DNA of 64,000 bases from Orrella dioscoreae (GCF_900089455.2 NZ_LT907988.1:1426001-1490000); one strand, 5' to 3'. Shown: positions 1-9,416, counted from the stretch's first letter. Notes: generated by a model from the letters alone, not told the origin. A program made the numbers and translations.

Positions 1-1
1 A

Positions 2-676
2 GCCGAGGCTGGCGTAAAGCGCGCAGAACTGGATCTGGCTTATACAAAAATCGTTGCTCCCATTTCAGGAAAAATCTCAAGGGCTGAAATTACCAAAGGA
101 AATTTGATCAAGGCCGGAGAAGATGCAGCTCCGCTTGCATTAATTGTTAGCCAAAGTCCCATCTATGTCTCTTTCAATGCCGATGAACGCACATATCTTC
201 GCTACTACAGTAATCCGAAGAGCGCTCACGACACATCGGTCAGGGTGGGGTTGATCGCCGAAGAAAACTATCCGCATAGCGGAACCCTGGTTTCCGTTGA
301 CAACCAACTGGATACGCGATCTGGAACGCTCCGGATGCGCGCATTACTGCCAAATACGGATGGCATCATGATTCCCGGCCTGCAAGCCCGGGTTCGCCTC
401 CAAACCGGAAAAGCTTATCGGGCGGTGCTGATCGACGAGGCTGTTATCGGCACCGATCAGGACAGACGCTTCGTCCTTGTCGTCGACGGCCACGGTCAAG
501 TCGAGCGGCGGATTCTGACGCTCGGCAGCCGTCAGGGTACGCAAAGGGTAGTACTGCAAGGCTTGCGTGCTGCAGATCTCGTGATTGTCGACGGGGCACA
601 ACGCGTTCAGCCGGGTCAGAAAGTGAAGTCAGATGTTCCTCCCGACCCGGGTGCTGATGAGGGCGTGCGGGATTGA
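2..676 (+). CDS. RND efflux periplasmic adaptor (MFP), 5'-truncated by window
   Basis: This is the C-terminal 224 residues of a membrane fusion protein that bridges the inner-membrane RND pump and the outer-membrane channel. The frame is open from base 2, upstream of the first internal ATG at 104. The visible part starts in the end of the lipoyl/hairpin region (AELDLAYTKIVAPISGKI, a classic adaptor signature), then covers the beta-barrel domain and the membrane-proximal domain. The following permease starts 1 base after the stop, so the genes form an operon. It most resembles MexE-type adaptors because its partner permease is MexF-like. The start and signal peptide lie left of the window. Confidence 0.9.
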   Translation, partial: AEAGVKRAELDLAYTKIVAPISGKISRAEITKGNLIKAGEDAAPLALIVSQSPIYVSFNADERTYLRYYSNPKSAHDTSVRVGLIAEENYPHSGTLVSVDNQLDTRSGTLRMRALLPNTDGIMIPGLQARVRLQTGKAYRAVLIDEAVIGTDQDRRFVLVVDGHGQVERRILTLGSRQGTQRVVLQGLRAADLVIVDGAQRVQPGQKVKSDVPPDPGADEGVRD

Positions 677-677
677 C

Positions 678-3600
678 ATGAATATTTCAAAGTTTTTTAT
701 TGATCGGCCCATATTCGCGGGCGTCCTATCAACGCTGATTTTTTTGTGCGGGCTGATTGCCTTATTCCGTCTGCCCGTCTCCGAATATCCCGCGGTTGTC
801 CCTCCGTCTGTCGTGGTTCACGCGCAGTATCCGGGGGCCAATGCCACGACGATCGCTCAAACTGTCGCCGCACCCATTGAGGAGTCAGTCAATGGCGTGG
901 AGCACATGCTCTACATGCAGTCGCTGGCAAATGATGACGGCAATCTCTACCTGACCGTGACGTTCAAATTGGGAACCTCTCCGGATCAAGCGCAGCAGTG
1001 GGTTCAGAATCGGGTGTCCCAAGCGCTTCCACGTCTGCCCGAAGAGGTACAGCGTTTGGGCGTCACAACCGTGAAAAGCTCACCGAACATTACGCTTGCG
1101 GTTCACCTGGAGTCTCCCGACGGCCAGTTCGATGTCAATTACCTCAGCAACTATGCGATTCGCAATGTCAAGGATGAACTGGCGAAGATCGAAGGCGTTG
1201 GCCAGGTAACAGTATGGGGGCCAGGCGGCTATGCCATGCGTGTCTGGCTCGATCCCGCGGCGGTCGCCGCACGTGGCCTGACAGTGTCCGATGTCATCGC
1301 TGCGATACGAGAGCAGAATTCCCAGGCGGCAGTCGGCAGTATCGGCGCGGCCCCCACGGTGGCCGACGCGCCCTTGCAGATGACCGTCAGTACCGACGGC
1401 AGATTGAGCAGTCCGGAACAGTTCGGCAATATCGTCCTGCGCGCCGATCAGAGCGGCCGGACGACTCTGCTGCGGGATGTGGCGCGAGTGGAGCTGGGCG
1501 CAGAAAGCTACGGCATGCGCACCTATCTGAATGAGCGGGAGGCCGTGGCGGTTGCCATTCAAGAGGCACCGGGGGCCAACGCGCTCAAGATTGCATCCGA
1601 CGTTGAGCGCACGATGACGCGGCTCCAGCAACAGTTTCCCGACGGGCTGAATTACGAGATCGCCTATAACCCGACCAAGTCGGTGGAGGCGAGCATTGAA
1701 GCGGTGGTTCACACGTTGGTCGAAGCGATCGTTCTCGTGGTGATCGTGGTGTTTCTGTTTCTTCAGACTTGGCGTGCGTCGATCATCCCGCTGCTGGCTG
1801 TTCCGGTGTCCATTGTTGGCACCATGGCCTTCCTGCATGCCTTCGGATTTTCTATCAATGCGCTTTCCCTGTTCGGTCTTGTGCTTGCCATCGGTATCGT
1901 GGTGGACGATGCCATCGTTGTGGTGGAAAACGTCGAGCGAAACATCGAAACCGGAATGCTCCCTCGTGAAGCGACCTACCGCGCGATGAAAGAGGTAAGC
2001 GGCCCAATCATCGCAATCGCGCTGACGCTTGTGGCTGTTTTCGTTCCCCTGGCTTTCCTGTCTGGATTAACGGGGCGGTTCTACCAGCAGTTCGCAGTCA
2101 CGATTGCCGTCTCGACCGTGATCTCTGCAGTCAATTCCTTGACGCTGTCGCCGGCTCTGGCATCGCTGCTGCTGAAACCGCATGGGGCGCAATCGGACTG
2201 GTTGACCCGGCTCATGCATCGAGTATTCGGGCGCTTCTTTGCTTGGTTCAATAGCGCCTTTTCTCGCAGCTCGGAACGCTATGGGCAGCGCGTTGCTTGG
2301 CTGGGGCGGCGCAAGGTTCTCGTTGTCGCCGTTTACGCGGTGCTCGTGGTAATCACGGTCCTCCTGAGCCGAAGCATTCCAGGCGGATTCGTCCCCTCAC
2401 AGGACAAGGAATACCTGATCAGCTTCGTCCAGCTTCCGGCAGGCGCATCGCTTGATCGAACGGACGCTGTTTTGAAGCAAATGAATGAGGTTGCCAGGGC
2501 CGAACCCGGAGTGGCACGCACCTCGTCATATGCGGGGCTGTCACTCAACGGAACCACCAACAGCGCAAACTCCGGGCTGACTTTTATTCTCTTGAAACCG
2601 TTCTCGGAGCGAGCCGGTCTCAGTGCCGATGAAATCGCGGCATCATTAAACGGCAAGTATTCAAGCCTGGAGAAAGCCGCGTTTGCAGGCGTGTTCTCCG
2701 CGCCACCGGTTATGGGCCTGGGCTCTACTGGCGGATTCAAGGTCCAGTTGGAGGATCGAGGCAACCTCGGCTACGACGCTCTGTTCAAGGCCACCCAGGA
2801 ATTCATGGCTAAAGCCAGGGCTGCACCGGAGCTGACGTCGCTGTTCTCGACCTATCAGATCAATGTCCCCCAGTTGCATGTGTCCATCGACCGCATTGCG
2901 GCCAAGCAGTATGGGATATCGGTCGCGGACATCTTCCAGACGATGCAGGCTAATCTTGGATCGTTTTACGTCAACGACTTCAACATGTTGGGGCGCGTGT
3001 ATCAGGTTCGCGTGCAGGCGGATGGCAGATATCGCGCTCATCCCGAGGATGTGCTGAAGCTCCAAGTCAGAACGGCAGCCGGAGCGATGGTGCCCCTGTC
3101 CACGGTAGCTTCCATTGAGCAAAGCTATGGCCCTGAGCTAGTCACCAGGTACAACGCCTATACCTCCGCCGATGTCAGCGGCTCGCCGGCACCAGGATAT
3201 TCGTCTTCGCAGGCTATGGCGGCGATAGAACGCATCGCGGCGCAAACCCTGCCCTCAGGTATCGAGTATGAATGGACCGATCTGACGTACCAGCAGATCA
3301 TCGCGGGCAACAGCGCGCTTTGGATTTTCCCTTTGTGCGTGTTGCTGGTCTTTCTTGTCCTTGCTGCTCAGTACGAAAGCCTGACACTGCCCCTGGCCGT
3401 GATCCTGATTGTCCCTATGAGCATTCTTTCCGCGCTCCTTGGCGTTTGGATAACGAAGGGGGACAACAACATCTTTACGCAGATCGGTCTGATCGTGCTG
3501 GTCGGACTGGCATCCAAGAACGCGATTCTTATCGTGGAATTTGCCAGGGAGTTGGAGATGGCGGGATGGCGCACGCTGGATGCGGTTCTCGAAGCATGCC

Positions 3601-3875
3601 GTCTCCGACTTCGCCCGATTCTAATGACATCTCTTGCCTTCATCATGGGCGTGATCCCTCTGGTCATCTCTACCGGGGCTGGCGCGGAGATGCGACATGC
3701 AATCGGTGTGTCGGTATTTTTCGGCATGCTGGGCGTGACATTCTTTGGCCTTTTCTTGACACCAGTCTTCTATCTTCTTGCTCGAAAATTATCGTCGGGA
3801 AAGCTGCATTCTGCCGCGCAACATGAGCCTCCTGTGACGTTGCCACACTCGGCTATTGGTCAGAAGGGGGAATAA
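678..3875 (+). CDS. RND multidrug efflux permease, MexF-like (HAE1 family)
   Basis: This inner-membrane proton/drug antiporter has 1065 residues, the usual size for the family. The start at 678 gives the canonical N-terminus MNISKFFIDRPIFAGVLS; an upstream ATG at 633 lies inside the adaptor gene and was rejected. It shows the duplicated HAE1 layout: TM1, a large periplasmic loop, a TM2-6 block, a second loop and TM8-12. The TM4 proton-relay pair is present as D410-D411 in GIVVDDAIVVVENVER. The early sequence is closest in feel to MexF/OqxB/BpeF, whose members export chloramphenicol, quinolones and trimethoprim; the substrates here are unknown. It sits between its adaptor and its outer-membrane channel in one operon. 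Confidence 0.93.
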   Translation: MNISKFFIDRPIFAGVLSTLIFLCGLIALFRLPVSEYPAVVPPSVVVHAQYPGANATTIAQTVAAPIEESVNGVEHMLYMQSLANDDGNLYLTVTFKLGTSPDQAQQWVQNRVSQALPRLPEEVQRLGVTTVKSSPNITLAVHLESPDGQFDVNYLSNYAIRNVKDELAKIEGVGQVTVWGPGGYAMRVWLDPAAVAARGLTVSDVIAAIREQNSQAAVGSIGAAPTVADAPLQMTVSTDGRLSSPEQFGNIVLRADQSGRTTLLRDVARVELGAESYGMRTYLNEREAVAVAIQEAPGANALKIASDVERTMTRLQQQFPDGLNYEIAYNPTKSVEASIEAVVHTLVEAIVLVVIVVFLFLQTWRASIIPLLAVPVSIVGTMAFLHAFGFSINALSLFGLVLAIGIVVDDAIVVVENVERNIETGMLPREATYRAMKEVSGPIIAIALTLVAVFVPLAFLSGLTGRFYQQFAVTIAVSTVISAVNSLTLSPALASLLLKPHGAQSDWLTRLMHRVFGRFFAWFNSAFSRSSERYGQRVAWLGRRKVLVVAVYAVLVVITVLLSRSIPGGFVPSQDKEYLISFVQLPAGASLDRTDAVLKQMNEVARAEPGVARTSSYAGLSLNGTTNSANSGLTFILLKPFSERAGLSADEIAASLNGKYSSLEKAAFAGVFSAPPVMGLGSTGGFKVQLEDRGNLGYDALFKATQEFMAKARAAPELTSLFSTYQINVPQLHVSIDRIAAKQYGISVADIFQTMQANLGSFYVNDFNMLGRVYQVRVQADGRYRAHPEDVLKLQVRTAAGAMVPLSTVASIEQSYGPELVTRYNAYTSADVSGSPAPGYSSSQAMAAIERIAAQTLPSGIEYEWTDLTYQQIIAGNSALWIFPLCVLLVFLVLAAQYESLTLPLAVILIVPMSILSALLGVWITKGDNNIFTQIGLIVLVGLASKNAILIVEFARELEMAGWRTLDAVLEACRLRLRPILMTSLAFIMGVIPLVISTGAGAEMRHAIGVSVFFGMLGVTFFGLFLTPVFYLLARKLSSGKLHSAAQHEPPVTLPHSAIGQKGE

Positions 3876-3878
3876 GTA

Positions 3879-5354
3879 ATGAAAATAAGAGGAAATATAG
3901 ACTCTCGAATATTATGCCTTGCCGTCTTGGCATCGGTAATGACGGGCTGCTCCGTGATTCCATCCTATCAACGCCCGACATTAAATGTCCCCGACAGCTA
4001 CAAGGAGGCATTGACGCCATCGCTTGAGGATATAGAGGTTGCTGGGAATTGGAAGATCGGTGAGCCGGTGCCTGAGGAATTATCCAATACTGATTGGAGT
4101 GTATTTCAAGATGAGCAACTAACCGATCTACAGTCGAAAGCTCTTTCAGAGAATCAAGATATCGCCGCAAAAGTAGCGCAGCTTGGCCGCGCTCGGGCTC
4201 TAATAAAGGACGCACAAGCAGCCTATTACCCAAGTGTCTCGGCAAGCGCTGGCCCTACAAGGCAGCGAATTTCGAGTGCTGGTCAATACCTGCCAGATGG
4301 AGATCCAGAAATATATCAAAGTTACTGGCGGGCACAGGTGTCAGTAGCCTACGAGGTAGATCTTTTCGGAAAAACCTCGTCGGCGGTTGCTGCTACGCGT
4401 GCGAATTATGAAAGCAAGAAAAATGACCTGGCAGCTTTGAAACTCTTGGTTCAGGCTGATGTGGCGAGCACCTATTTCCTGCTTCGACAGTTAGATAGTG
4501 AAATTCATCTAACTCAGGGCGCTGTGGCGACCAGAGAAAAGACAATAAGCCTGATTGAACGGCAATTGGCTGAAGGCGTTATAAGGCCGGGCGCCCTGTC
4601 CAGCGCCCAAGCGGAATTAGCAAAATCACGGGCAACATTGACTGCAGTACAACGTCAACGTGCGATTGTGGAACATGCATTGGCTGTCCTCCTTGGCCGA
4701 GCACCTAGCGATTTTTTCTACGACAGTCATGAACAGCTTTTCATCACCGTCAATATACCGCCAGGCTTGCCATCATCATTGTTGGAACGCCGGCCTGATA
4801 TCGCCTCCGCTGAAAGGCGGATGGCTGCTGCCAATGCGGAAGTCGGCGTGGCCAAGGCAGCTTATTTCCCCGCGCTGAGCCTAACCGGATCTGCCGGTTA
4901 TGAGTCATCCAGCTTAGGAAATCTATTCAACTGGTCGCAGCGAACATTTCTATTGGGGCCTTTGGTGGGGGCCGCTCTAAGTTTGCCAATTTTTGATGGC
5001 GGAAGACGCGAGGCAACTATTGAGCAAGCGCGAGCACGGTACCAAGAAGAAGTCGCGGCATACAGAGGAACCGTACTCAAGGCTTTCCGAGAAGTCGAAG
5101 ACAGTTTGGTTTCGATACGAACGCTTGATGAAGCAATAGAGCAGCTCCGCCTGGCACAGGAGGCCGCTCAAAGCGCATCAAGCGAAGCGCAGAGTCGGTT
5201 TGAAATTGGCGACAGTGATTACCTCTACTATCTTGATGCGCAGAGAACATTAATTGAGCAACAGCTAGAACTAGTGCGTGCTCAGGGGGCCCGGTTACGG
5301 GCTTCGGTGGATCTTATACGTGCGCTGGGCGGCAGTTGGAGACAGTTGAATTGA
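3879..5354 (+). CDS. Outer-membrane efflux channel lipoprotein (NodT/OprN family)
   Basis: This 491-residue TolC-type channel completes the tripartite pump. It has a lipoprotein signal with lipobox MTGC near residue 24, followed by the family's early GCSVIPSYQRP stretch. It carries two OEP repeats rich in helical AELAKSRA-like segments, and the typical RRPDIASAERRMAAANAEVG motif near residue 305. It starts 3 bases after the permease stop, so it is in the same operon. The base composition is visibly more AT-rich (many AAA, ATA and AAT codons) than in the transfer genes that follow. This suggests the pump operon has a different origin from the ICE backbone. Confidence 0.92.
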   Translation: MKIRGNIDSRILCLAVLASVMTGCSVIPSYQRPTLNVPDSYKEALTPSLEDIEVAGNWKIGEPVPEELSNTDWSVFQDEQLTDLQSKALSENQDIAAKVAQLGRARALIKDAQAAYYPSVSASAGPTRQRISSAGQYLPDGDPEIYQSYWRAQVSVAYEVDLFGKTSSAVAATRANYESKKNDLAALKLLVQADVASTYFLLRQLDSEIHLTQGAVATREKTISLIERQLAEGVIRPGALSSAQAELAKSRATLTAVQRQRAIVEHALAVLLGRAPSDFFYDSHEQLFITVNIPPGLPSSLLERRPDIASAERRMAAANAEVGVAKAAYFPALSLTGSAGYESSSLGNLFNWSQRTFLLGPLVGAALSLPIFDGGRREATIEQARARYQEEVAAYRGTVLKAFREVEDSLVSIRTLDEAIEQLRLAQEAAQSASSEAQSRFEIGDSDYLYYLDAQRTLIEQQLELVRAQGARLRASVDLIRALGGSWRQLN

Positions 5355-5361
5355 GCCTCAA

Positions 5362-5484
5362 ATGACAAATCAAGCAATATGGAGCGAAATTCGGGATATC
5401 CAGCGACTGCCAGGAGGAAAGGACGCAGAGTTGCCTCTTATATCCAGTCAGAGTGTTGACGCTCTATTCGAGCTGAAGAGCTAG
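5362..5484 (+). CDS. Short unassigned ORF between efflux operon and LysR gene
   Basis: This 40-codon ORF (MTNQAIWSEIRDIQRLPGGK at its N-terminus, ending in FELKS) fills the gap between the channel gene and the LysR gene and stops 3 bases before the LysR start. No good ribosome site is visible. It could be a genuine small gene, or the tail of an ICE backbone gene left when the efflux cargo inserted. No domain is recognised. Confidence 0.25.
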   Translation: MTNQAIWSEIRDIQRLPGGKDAELPLISSQSVDALFELKS

Positions 5485-5487
5485 TTT

Positions 5488-6432
5488 ATGGAATTTCGTC
5501 ACCTTCGCTGCTTTATTGCTGTAGCAGAAGAACTCCATTTTGCCCGCGCTGCTGAACGGCTGCATATTGAGCAGTCTCCGCTGTCACGCACCATCAAGGA
5601 GCTGGAAGAAGACCTCGGAGAACAGTTGTTCATCCGTACTAGCCGCAGCACGCGGCTGACCCGAGCGGGAAAACTGTTCCTGGAGCATGTGCCGCGCATC
5701 TTCACCGCCTTGCAGCAGGCGCGCGATAGCGTGAAGGCAGCAGCCAATGGCTTTCACGGCCAGTTGCGCATTGCGCTATCCGATGGCATCACGCCATCGC
5801 GCCTGCCGACCTTGTTGGCGCTGTGCCGCCAAGAGGAACCCGAAGTCGAGATCCGACTGTTCGAGGTGCCGCTGTCGCAACAGATCAAGGGGTTGCAGGA
5901 CGATCTGTACGACGTGGGCTTTGCGCAGTCCGACGAAGTGGGCGACGGCATCGTAGCTAAGATGGTGTGGAGCGATGCGCTGATGGTGGCGGTTCCCGCG
6001 CGTCACCCGTTGCTCAGACACAAGCGTATCCCATTGGAAGAGGTGCTTCGTCATCCTTTGGTGTTATGCGATCCCCAAATCTGCGAGGGCCATGCCCGCC
6101 AGGTGGATCGGGTGCTTCGCCGGATAGACATGGAACCTTTGATTACTGAGCGAGTCGCCTCGTTCGACTTGATGATGGCACTGGTTGCGGCGGGTTTCGC
6201 CTTGGGCCTTGCTGGAGCACCGCATATCGCGGGTAGTCGCGAGCCTGGTGTGGTCGCCCGTCCGCTGGCGGGCCGTTCCCCCATGCTGACCACCTATGTG
6301 CTGCACCGCGAAGGTGAATCATCGGACGTGCTGGCGCGTTTCATCGAGCGCGTGCAGGCCATCGACTCTCCGGAAGACCGCAGATCCCCACTACCTGTTG
6401 AGCCTGATCTTCAAGAGGAAATCGAACCATGA
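5488..6432 (+). CDS. LysR-family regulator of the ICE transfer region
   Basis: This 314-residue LysR-type transcriptional regulator has its winged HTH at residues 1-60 (EFRHLRCFIAVAEELHFARA, with LSRTIKELEEDLGEQLF as the recognition part). The effector-binding domain covers about 90-300 and resembles the BenM/CatM group. Its stop overlaps the start of the EexN-like gene by 4 bases, so the two are translationally coupled. In Tn4371-family ICEs a LysR gene sits at this place before traG and has been suspected of controlling transfer. Its ligand is unknown. Control of the adjacent efflux operon is also conceivable, but its coupling to eexN argues for a backbone role. Confidence 0.88.
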   Translation: MEFRHLRCFIAVAEELHFARAAERLHIEQSPLSRTIKELEEDLGEQLFIRTSRSTRLTRAGKLFLEHVPRIFTALQQARDSVKAAANGFHGQLRIALSDGITPSRLPTLLALCRQEEPEVEIRLFEVPLSQQIKGLQDDLYDVGFAQSDEVGDGIVAKMVWSDALMVAVPARHPLLRHKRIPLEEVLRHPLVLCDPQICEGHARQVDRVLRRIDMEPLITERVASFDLMMALVAAGFALGLAGAPHIAGSREPGVVARPLAGRSPMLTTYVLHREGESSDVLARFIERVQAIDSPEDRRSPLPVEPDLQEEIEP

Positions 6433-6701
6433 GCCTGAAGCTGATTGTTCTGTTTTTGTCGGTCGCTGTACTGTCCGCCTGCGGCCCATCCGAGCCATCG
6501 AAGCAGGTAGCCAATGTGCCGACCGTAGAAGAACTAGCGGCCAATCCCGAGCGCTTGAAGGAGCTGCGCCGCCGTTGCAAGACCGAGCGCCCGACGATGG
6601 GCGACGTGCTGTGCAACCACGTGGCGGAGGCGACGAACAAGCGCTTCTTTGGCGACGGCAAGGTGCCTTACACACCACCGGAAGCGCCGCCGAAGTTCTG
6701 A
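6429..6701 (+). CDS. EexN/TrbK-like entry-exclusion lipoprotein (first copy)
   Basis: This is a 90-residue lipoprotein with signal MSLKLIVLFLSVAVLSAC and a lipobox cysteine at residue 18. The mature part contains ELAANPERLKELRRRC, then RPTMGDVLC and a final KRFF segment, which is the two-cysteine pattern of EexN-family exclusion lipoproteins. Such proteins block redundant conjugation into cells already carrying the element (known for the family; inferred here). It overlaps the LysR gene by 4 bases and is followed by a strong terminator at 6744-6775. A related second copy lies inside the trb operon at 14363. Confidence 0.75.
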   Translation: MSLKLIVLFLSVAVLSACGPSEPSKQVANVPTVEELAANPERLKELRRRCKTERPTMGDVLCNHVAEATNKRFFGDGKVPYTPPEAPPKF

Positions 6702-6743
6702 CCGTTGGCGGCTTGCCGCACATCCTCATTTTATTTCTCGACA

Positions 6744-6775
6744 CGCCGCAGCGCGCCCACGCCTGCGGCGTTTTT
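6744..6775 (+). terminator. Rho-independent terminator after eexN copy 1
   Basis: A perfect 8-bp stem CGCCGCAG/CTGCGGCG (6744-6751 and 6763-6770, 11-base loop) is followed directly by TTTTT. It closes the LysR-eexN unit and makes traG the start of a separate transcription unit. Confidence 0.85.
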
Positions 6776-6872
6776 ACTGGTTTCGTCCCTGCATGAAACC
6801 ATGCTTTTTGCATCATCTTGCTGCCGATAACGGTCTTTGACCGGCACTGAATCGGCACCGATCCTGACGCCT

Positions 6873-6897
6873 GCGGCACGCCTTTGTGCCGCGTTTT
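6873..6897 (+). terminator. Second terminator-like hairpin in the traG leader (possible attenuator)
   Basis: A perfect 7-bp stem GCGGCAC/GTGCCGC (6873-6879 and 6886-6892, 6-base loop) is followed by GTTTT. It ends 39 bases before the traG start. It has the shape of an intrinsic terminator, so it may attenuate entry into the transfer operon or back up the terminator at 6744. An imperfect inverted repeat ATCGG-CA-CCGAT lies just upstream at 6851-6862. Confidence 0.5.
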
Positions 6898-6936
6898 CCA
6901 CGAGGAATTAGCGCAGGAGAAATCGGAAGCCAGGGT

Positions 6937-8943
6937 ATGCAAGCTCAGGGCGTGTTGTTCGGGCAGATCGCCGCCGTGTTCGGCATCGTGATCGCCGGTG
7001 TGTGGGGTGCCACGCAATGGACAGCCGCCGCATTGGGCTACCAGCTACGCCTGGGCGCGCCTTGGTTCTATTTTTACGGCACGCCGGTCTATTACCCGTG
7101 GAAGCTGTTCGAGTGGTGGTTCTTCTTCGACGCCTACGCGCCGCAGGTTTTCGACACCGGCGGCATGATCGCGGCAAGCAGCGGCCTGCTGGCTGTGGTG
7201 GTCGCCATCGCCATGTCGGTATGGCGCTCGCGCCAGGCGCGCAAGGTGACGACCTATGGCTCGGCCCGTTGGGCCGATGCCGCCGACATTCGCAAGGCCG
7301 GGCTGACGCAGCCTGCTGGCGTCTTTCTTGGTCAGCATGACGGCCACTATCTGCGGCACGAAGGGCCGGAACACGTCCTGACCTTTGCGCCGACGCGCTC
7401 CGGCAAGGGCGTGGGCCTGGTGGTTCCTACGCTGTTGTCCTGGCCGGCATCCGCCGTCATCCACGACATCAAGGGCGAGAACTGGCAGATCACCGCTGGC
7501 TGGCGCAGCCGATTCAGCCACTGCCTGCTGTTCAACCCGACGGATGCCAGTTCGGCAGCCTACAACCCGCTGCTGGAAGTGCGGCGCGGCGCGCATGAAG
7601 TGCGCGACGTGCAGAACATCGCCGACATCCTGGTCGATCCCGAAGGCGCGCTGGAGAAGCGTAATCACTGGGAGAAGACCAGTCACGCGCTGCTGGTCGG
7701 GGCGATCCTGCATGTGCTGTACGCGGGGGAAGACAAGACGCTGCGCGGCGTCGCCAACTTCCTGTCCGACCCGGCCAGCCCATTCGAGCTGACCTTGCAC
7801 CGGATGATGACGACCAAGCACCTGGGCGATTCCCAGCATCCCGTCGTTGCATCCGCTGCCCGCGAAGTGCTCAACAAATCGGACAACGAGCGGTCGGGCG
7901 TGCTCTCCACCGCCATGTCATTCCTGGGGCTGTACCGCGACCCCACGGTGGCCGAAGTCACCTCGCGCTGCGACTGGCGCATCGCCGACCTGATTTCTGC
8001 CGAGCACCCGGTATCGCTCTATCTGGTAGTGCCGCCGTCGGACGTTTCGCGCACCAAGCCGCTGATCAGGCTGATCCTCAACCAGATCGGCCGGCGGCTC
8101 ACCGAATCGCTGGATGGCAGTGACGGCATCCAACGCCGCCACAAGCTGCTGCTGATGCTCGACGAGTTCCCGGCGCTGGGCCGCTTGGACTTCTTCGAGA
8201 CGGCATTGGCCTTCATGGCCGGTTACGGCATTCGCAGCTTTCTGATCGCCCAAAGCCTGAACCAGATCGACAAGGCATATGGGCAGAACCATTCGATTCT
8301 GGACAACTGCCATGTGCGCGTGACCTTCGCCACCAACGACGAACGCACGGCCAAACGCATTTCTGAAACATTGGGCACGGCCACTGAGTTACGCGCCCAG
8401 CGCAACTACGCAGGCCACCGGCTTGCCCCGTGGCTGGGGCACCTGATGGTGTCGCGCCAAGAAACCGCACGGCCACTGCTGACGCCGGGTGAAGTGATGC
8501 AGTTGCCGACCGATGAGGCGGTGGTGATGGTGTCCAGTGTTGCGCCGATCAAGGCGAAGAAGCTGCGCTACTTCGCCGACGCCAATTTCAAGCAACGGGT
8601 AATTCCGCCGCCTGCGGTGGCGGCAGGCCGCTATGCCGATGTGCCGCCTGCACGACCTGACGACTGGAGCGGGCTGGCGATCCCTGCGGTTCCTGCGGCA
8701 CCGGCCACGGCATCCGCCGATGACCTGGAGGCCTTGGGTTCGACCGACGACGGCGGCCCACGCCGCCAGCCCGAACTGTCCGAAGCCATCGCCTATGCCC
8801 CCGAGATGGATGCCTCGACCAGCGACCTGTCGCTGCTTGATGACGACGACATGCCCCCGGTGCTTTCCGGCCAGCTCGACCCCGCTCTGCAACGCACGGC
8901 GCGGCTGGCATCGCTGAACCCCAACGACGGAATCGACTTATGA
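6937..8943 (+). CDS. traG: Type IV coupling protein (VirD4/TraG family)
   Basis: This 668-residue inner-membrane ATPase docks the relaxase-DNA complex to the conjugative secretion channel. Two N-terminal membrane segments (about residues 5-30 and 68-90) are followed by the Walker A motif APTRSGKGVG near 150 and the Walker B motif LLLMLDEFPALG near 405. The start at 6937 gives the family N-terminus MQAQGVLFGQIAAVFGI. An in-frame GTG at 6886 lies inside a hairpin and was rejected; AGGAGA stands about 15 bases upstream. The last 4 bases overlap the copG-like gene. The C-terminal 110 residues are acidic and low in order, which is usual. Confidence 0.93.
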   Translation: MQAQGVLFGQIAAVFGIVIAGVWGATQWTAAALGYQLRLGAPWFYFYGTPVYYPWKLFEWWFFFDAYAPQVFDTGGMIAASSGLLAVVVAIAMSVWRSRQARKVTTYGSARWADAADIRKAGLTQPAGVFLGQHDGHYLRHEGPEHVLTFAPTRSGKGVGLVVPTLLSWPASAVIHDIKGENWQITAGWRSRFSHCLLFNPTDASSAAYNPLLEVRRGAHEVRDVQNIADILVDPEGALEKRNHWEKTSHALLVGAILHVLYAGEDKTLRGVANFLSDPASPFELTLHRMMTTKHLGDSQHPVVASAAREVLNKSDNERSGVLSTAMSFLGLYRDPTVAEVTSRCDWRIADLISAEHPVSLYLVVPPSDVSRTKPLIRLILNQIGRRLTESLDGSDGIQRRHKLLLMLDEFPALGRLDFFETALAFMAGYGIRSFLIAQSLNQIDKAYGQNHSILDNCHVRVTFATNDERTAKRISETLGTATELRAQRNYAGHRLAPWLGHLMVSRQETARPLLTPGEVMQLPTDEAVVMVSSVAPIKAKKLRYFADANFKQRVIPPPAVAAGRYADVPPARPDDWSGLAIPAVPAAPATASADDLEALGSTDDGGPRRQPELSEAIAYAPEMDASTSDLSLLDDDDMPPVLSGQLDPALQRTARLASLNPNDGIDL

Positions 8944-9416
8944 GCCAATACCGATTGAACCTGTTCATCCAGCACGAGCACGCCAAGCGTCTGGATGAGC
9001 TGGCCGCCAAGAAAGGCGTGTCCAAGTCCAGCATCGTCGCCGCTGCGTTGGCATCCTGGCTGTCGCCCGATGCCGGCGACCAGCGCGAGGCCGCCATTGC
9101 CAAGCGTCTGGATCGCCTGTCGCGGCAAGCCGAGCGTCTGGAGCGCGACCAGAACATCCAGATCGAAACGCTGGCGCTGTTTATTCGCTACTACCTGACC
9201 GTCAGCACGCCGGTGCCGGAGGCCCATCAGGACGCGGCTCGCGCCCAAGGCAAGGCACGATTCGAGCAGTTCGTCGAACAACTGGGCCGTCACTTGCTGC
9301 GCGGTCGAAGCCTGGTGCGTGATGTGGTGGAAGAGCTGCACCCCGACCCAATGCGCATGGATGACGCGGCGGCGATGGCTGCCGCCCATGAGCGCACTGC
9401 GGAGCGTGCGCCATGA
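8940..9416 (+). CDS. CopG-like ribbon-helix-helix protein of the transfer operon
   Basis: This 158-residue protein has an N-terminal ribbon-helix-helix segment (YRLNLFIQHEHAKRLDELAA, then SKSSIVAAAL), followed by a charged coiled-coil-like helix at residues 55-85 and a helical tail. It sits between traG and trbB with 4-base overlaps on both sides. This is its fixed place in Tn4371-family elements. A role as autoregulator of the transfer operon or as a DNA-binding accessory to the coupling protein is inferred from fold and position only. Confidence 0.8.
   Translation: MSQYRLNLFIQHEHAKRLDELAAKKGVSKSSIVAAALASWLSPDAGDQREAAIAKRLDRLSRQAERLERDQNIQIETLALFIRYYLTVSTPVPEAHQDAARAQGKARFEQFVEQLGRHLLRGRSLVRDVVEELHPDPMRMDDAAAMAAAHERTAERAP

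Noticed and set aside
6886-6936. GTG start for traG at 6886
   Set aside because: The codon lies within a terminator-like hairpin, and the extra 17 residues do not look like TraG. ATG 6937 gives the known N-terminus.
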